64,000 bases of DNA from Onchidella celtica. Its lineage: Eukaryota > Mollusca > Gastropoda > Systellommatophora > Onchidiidae. Position numbers and translations under genes: made by a program. The stretch covers positions 8,679,944-8,743,943 of the forward strand of contig OZ007571.1 in the NCBI GenBank assembly GCA_963931925.1, read 5' to 3'. A model generated the notes under the pieces. The model had not been told where the DNA came from. It made no database searches and was given only the letters and a program-made list of their open reading frames with translations. Shown piece after piece: positions 62,176 through 64,000 of this stretch (position 1 is its first letter; the number at the start of each line of letters is the position of its first letter).

Positions 62176-64000
62176 GCTCTCTTCTTAATAGAGGGACAGA
62201 GTAAATAGACCCGCACTCTTTGTAGATGTACCGGGTAGGTAGAGTCGCTATCTTCTTAGTAGATAGACGGGATAGACTGACTAGCTCTGCCTTTAGTGGA
62301 TAGGCGGGGTAGATAGACTCGTTCTCTTTTAAGTAGATGGACGGGGTAGATAGACTCGCTCTCTTTTTAGTAGATAGATCTAGATGGGGCAGATAGACCC
62401 GCTTTCTCTTTGGTAGATAGACGGGGTTGATAGACTCGTTCTCTCTGTGAGTAGATGGTCGGGGTAGATAGACTCGCTCTCTTTTTAGTAGATAGATCTA
62501 GATGGGGCAGATAGACCCGCTTTCTCTTTGGTAGATAGACGGGGTTGATAGACTCGTTCTCTCTGTGAGTAGATGGACGGGGTAGATAGACTCGCTCTCT
62601 TTTTAGTAGATGGACGGGGTAGATAGACTCGTTCTCTTTTAAGTAGATGGACGGGGTAGATAGACTCGCTCTCTTTTAAGTAGATGGACGGGGTAGATAG
62701 ATTCGCTCTCTTTTTAGTAGATGGACGGGGTAGATAGACTCGTTCTCTTTTAAGTAGATGGACGGGGTAGATAGACTCGTTCTCTTTTAAGTAGATGGAC
62801 GGGGTAGATAGACTCGTTCTCTTTTAAGTAGATGGACGGGGTAGATAGACTCGTTCTTTTTTAAGTAGATAGATCTAGATGGGGCAGATAGACCCGCTTT
62901 CTCTTTGGTAGATAGACGGGGTTGATAGACTCGTTCTCTCTGTGAGTAGATGGTCGGGGTAGATAGACTCGCTCTCTTTTTAGTAGATAGATCTAGATGG
63001 CTCAGATAGACCCGCTTTCTCTTTGGTAGATAGACGGGGTTGATAGATTCGTTCTCTCTGTGAGTAGATGGACGGGGTAGATAGACTCGTTCTCTTTTAA
63101 GTAGATGGACGGGGTAGATAGACTCGCTCTCTTTTAAGTAGATGGACGGGGTAGATAGATTCGCTCTCTTTTTAGTAGATGGACGGGGTAGATAGACTCG
63201 TTCTTTTTTAAGTAGATAGATCTAGATGGGGCAGATAGACCCGCTTTCTCTTTGGTAGATAGACGGGGTTGATAGACTCGTTCTCTCTGTGAGTAGATGG
63301 TCGGGGTAGATAGACTCGCTCTCTTTTTAGTAGATAGATCTAGATGGCTCAGATAGACCCGCTTTCTCTTTGGTAGATAGACGGGGTTGATAGATTCGTT
63401 CTCTCTGTGAGTAGATGGACGGGGTAGATAGACTCGCTCTCTTTTTAGTAGATGGACGGGGTAGATAGACTCGTTCTCTTTTAAGTAGATGGACGGGGTA
63501 GATAGACTCGCTCTCTTTTAAGTAGATGGACGGGGTAGATAGACTCGCTCTCTTTTTAGTAGATGGACGGGGTAGATAGACTCGTTCTCTTTTAAGTAGA
63601 TGGACGGGGTAGATAGACTCGTTCTCTTTTAAGTAGATGGACGGGGTAGATAGACTCGTTCTCTTTTAAGTAGATGGACGGGGTAGATAGACTCGTTCTT
63701 TTTTAAGTAGATAGATCTAGATGGGGCAGATAGACCCGCTTTCTCTTTGGTAGATAGACGGGGTTGATAGACTCGTTCTCTCTGTGAGTAGATGGTCGGG
63801 GTAGATAGACTCGCTCTCTTTTTAGTAGATAGATCTAGATGGGGCAGATAGACCCGCTTTCTCTTTGGTAGATAGACGGGGTTGATAGACCTCGTTCTCT
63901 CTGTGAGTAGATGGACGGGGTAGATAGACTCGCTCTCTTTTTAGTAGATGGACGGGGTAGATAGACTCGTTCCCTTTTAAGTAGATGGACGGGGTAGATA
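62176..64000. repeat. 37-bp satellite array with higher-order structure, runs off the window
   Basis: The basic unit is 37 bp, built from GTAGATGGACGGGGTAGATA and GACTCGTTCTCTTTTAA. Variant units carry CTCGCTCTCTTTTTAG, GACGGGGTTGATAGA with CTCTCTGTGAG, TGGTCGGGG, and a longer form with GATAGATCTAGATGGGGCAG. Variants recur in the same order: the TGGTCGGGG unit is found near 62457, 62951, 63299 and 63793, so blocks of about 348 and 494 bp are themselves duplicated. The first units (before about 62300) are degenerate, as at an array edge. Confidence 0.95.

Noticed and set aside
62176..64000. CRISPR-like array of short repeats
   Set aside because: The units are head-to-tail with no unique spacers, and the host is eukaryotic; it is a satellite.

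Overview
This is eukaryotic, AT-rich DNA with spliceosomal introns, long introns, microsatellites and many short transposon remnants. The gene content and repeat style suggest an invertebrate animal, most likely a mollusc (gastropod-like). The phylum call is inference from recall of repeats and cannot be proved here. Three multi-exon genes could be rebuilt exon by exon with consistent splice phases, plus one small unrecognised gene.

Layout: 1-5.1 kb holds no recognisable gene, only a mariner-type MITE. 5.1-6.5 kb is a 5'-truncated LINE on the minus strand. 6.6-13.1 kb is intergenic with two TIR MITEs of the Tc1/mariner-pogo type and one SINE-like repeat. 13.3-19.6 kb (minus) is SLC35B3, the Golgi PAPS transporter 2: nine coding exons, 393 aa. 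21.2-23.0 kb (minus) is a small 3-exon gene for a 95-aa acidic protein, preceded by a separate 51-aa ORF in the same frame. 23-26.3 kb is a transposon-rich interval with a 54-bp perfect-TIR element that has an intact 8-bp target-site duplication. 26.3-44.3 kb (plus) is THOC1, THO complex subunit 1: nineteen exons, 656 aa, with C-terminal death domain. 45.2-59.6 kb (minus) is a secreted M4 (thermolysin-family) metallopeptidase gene of fourteen coding exons. It is convergent with THOC1, and the two poly(A) signals lie about 285 bp apart. 59.6-62.2 kb is intergenic with LINE tails. 62.2 kb to the window end is a 37-bp satellite with higher-order structure that runs off the window.

The genes do not form one pathway: THOC1 is nuclear mRNA export, SLC35B3 supplies sulfate donor to the Golgi, and the M4 peptidase is a secreted protease. 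The most notable points are the intron-rich M4 peptidase, a mainly microbial family, carrying two apparent +1 frameshifts in homopolymers; the two-ORF small gene with two in-frame stop codons; and a set of well-bounded MITEs, including a piggyBac-type element with TTAA duplication, around the first exon of THOC1.
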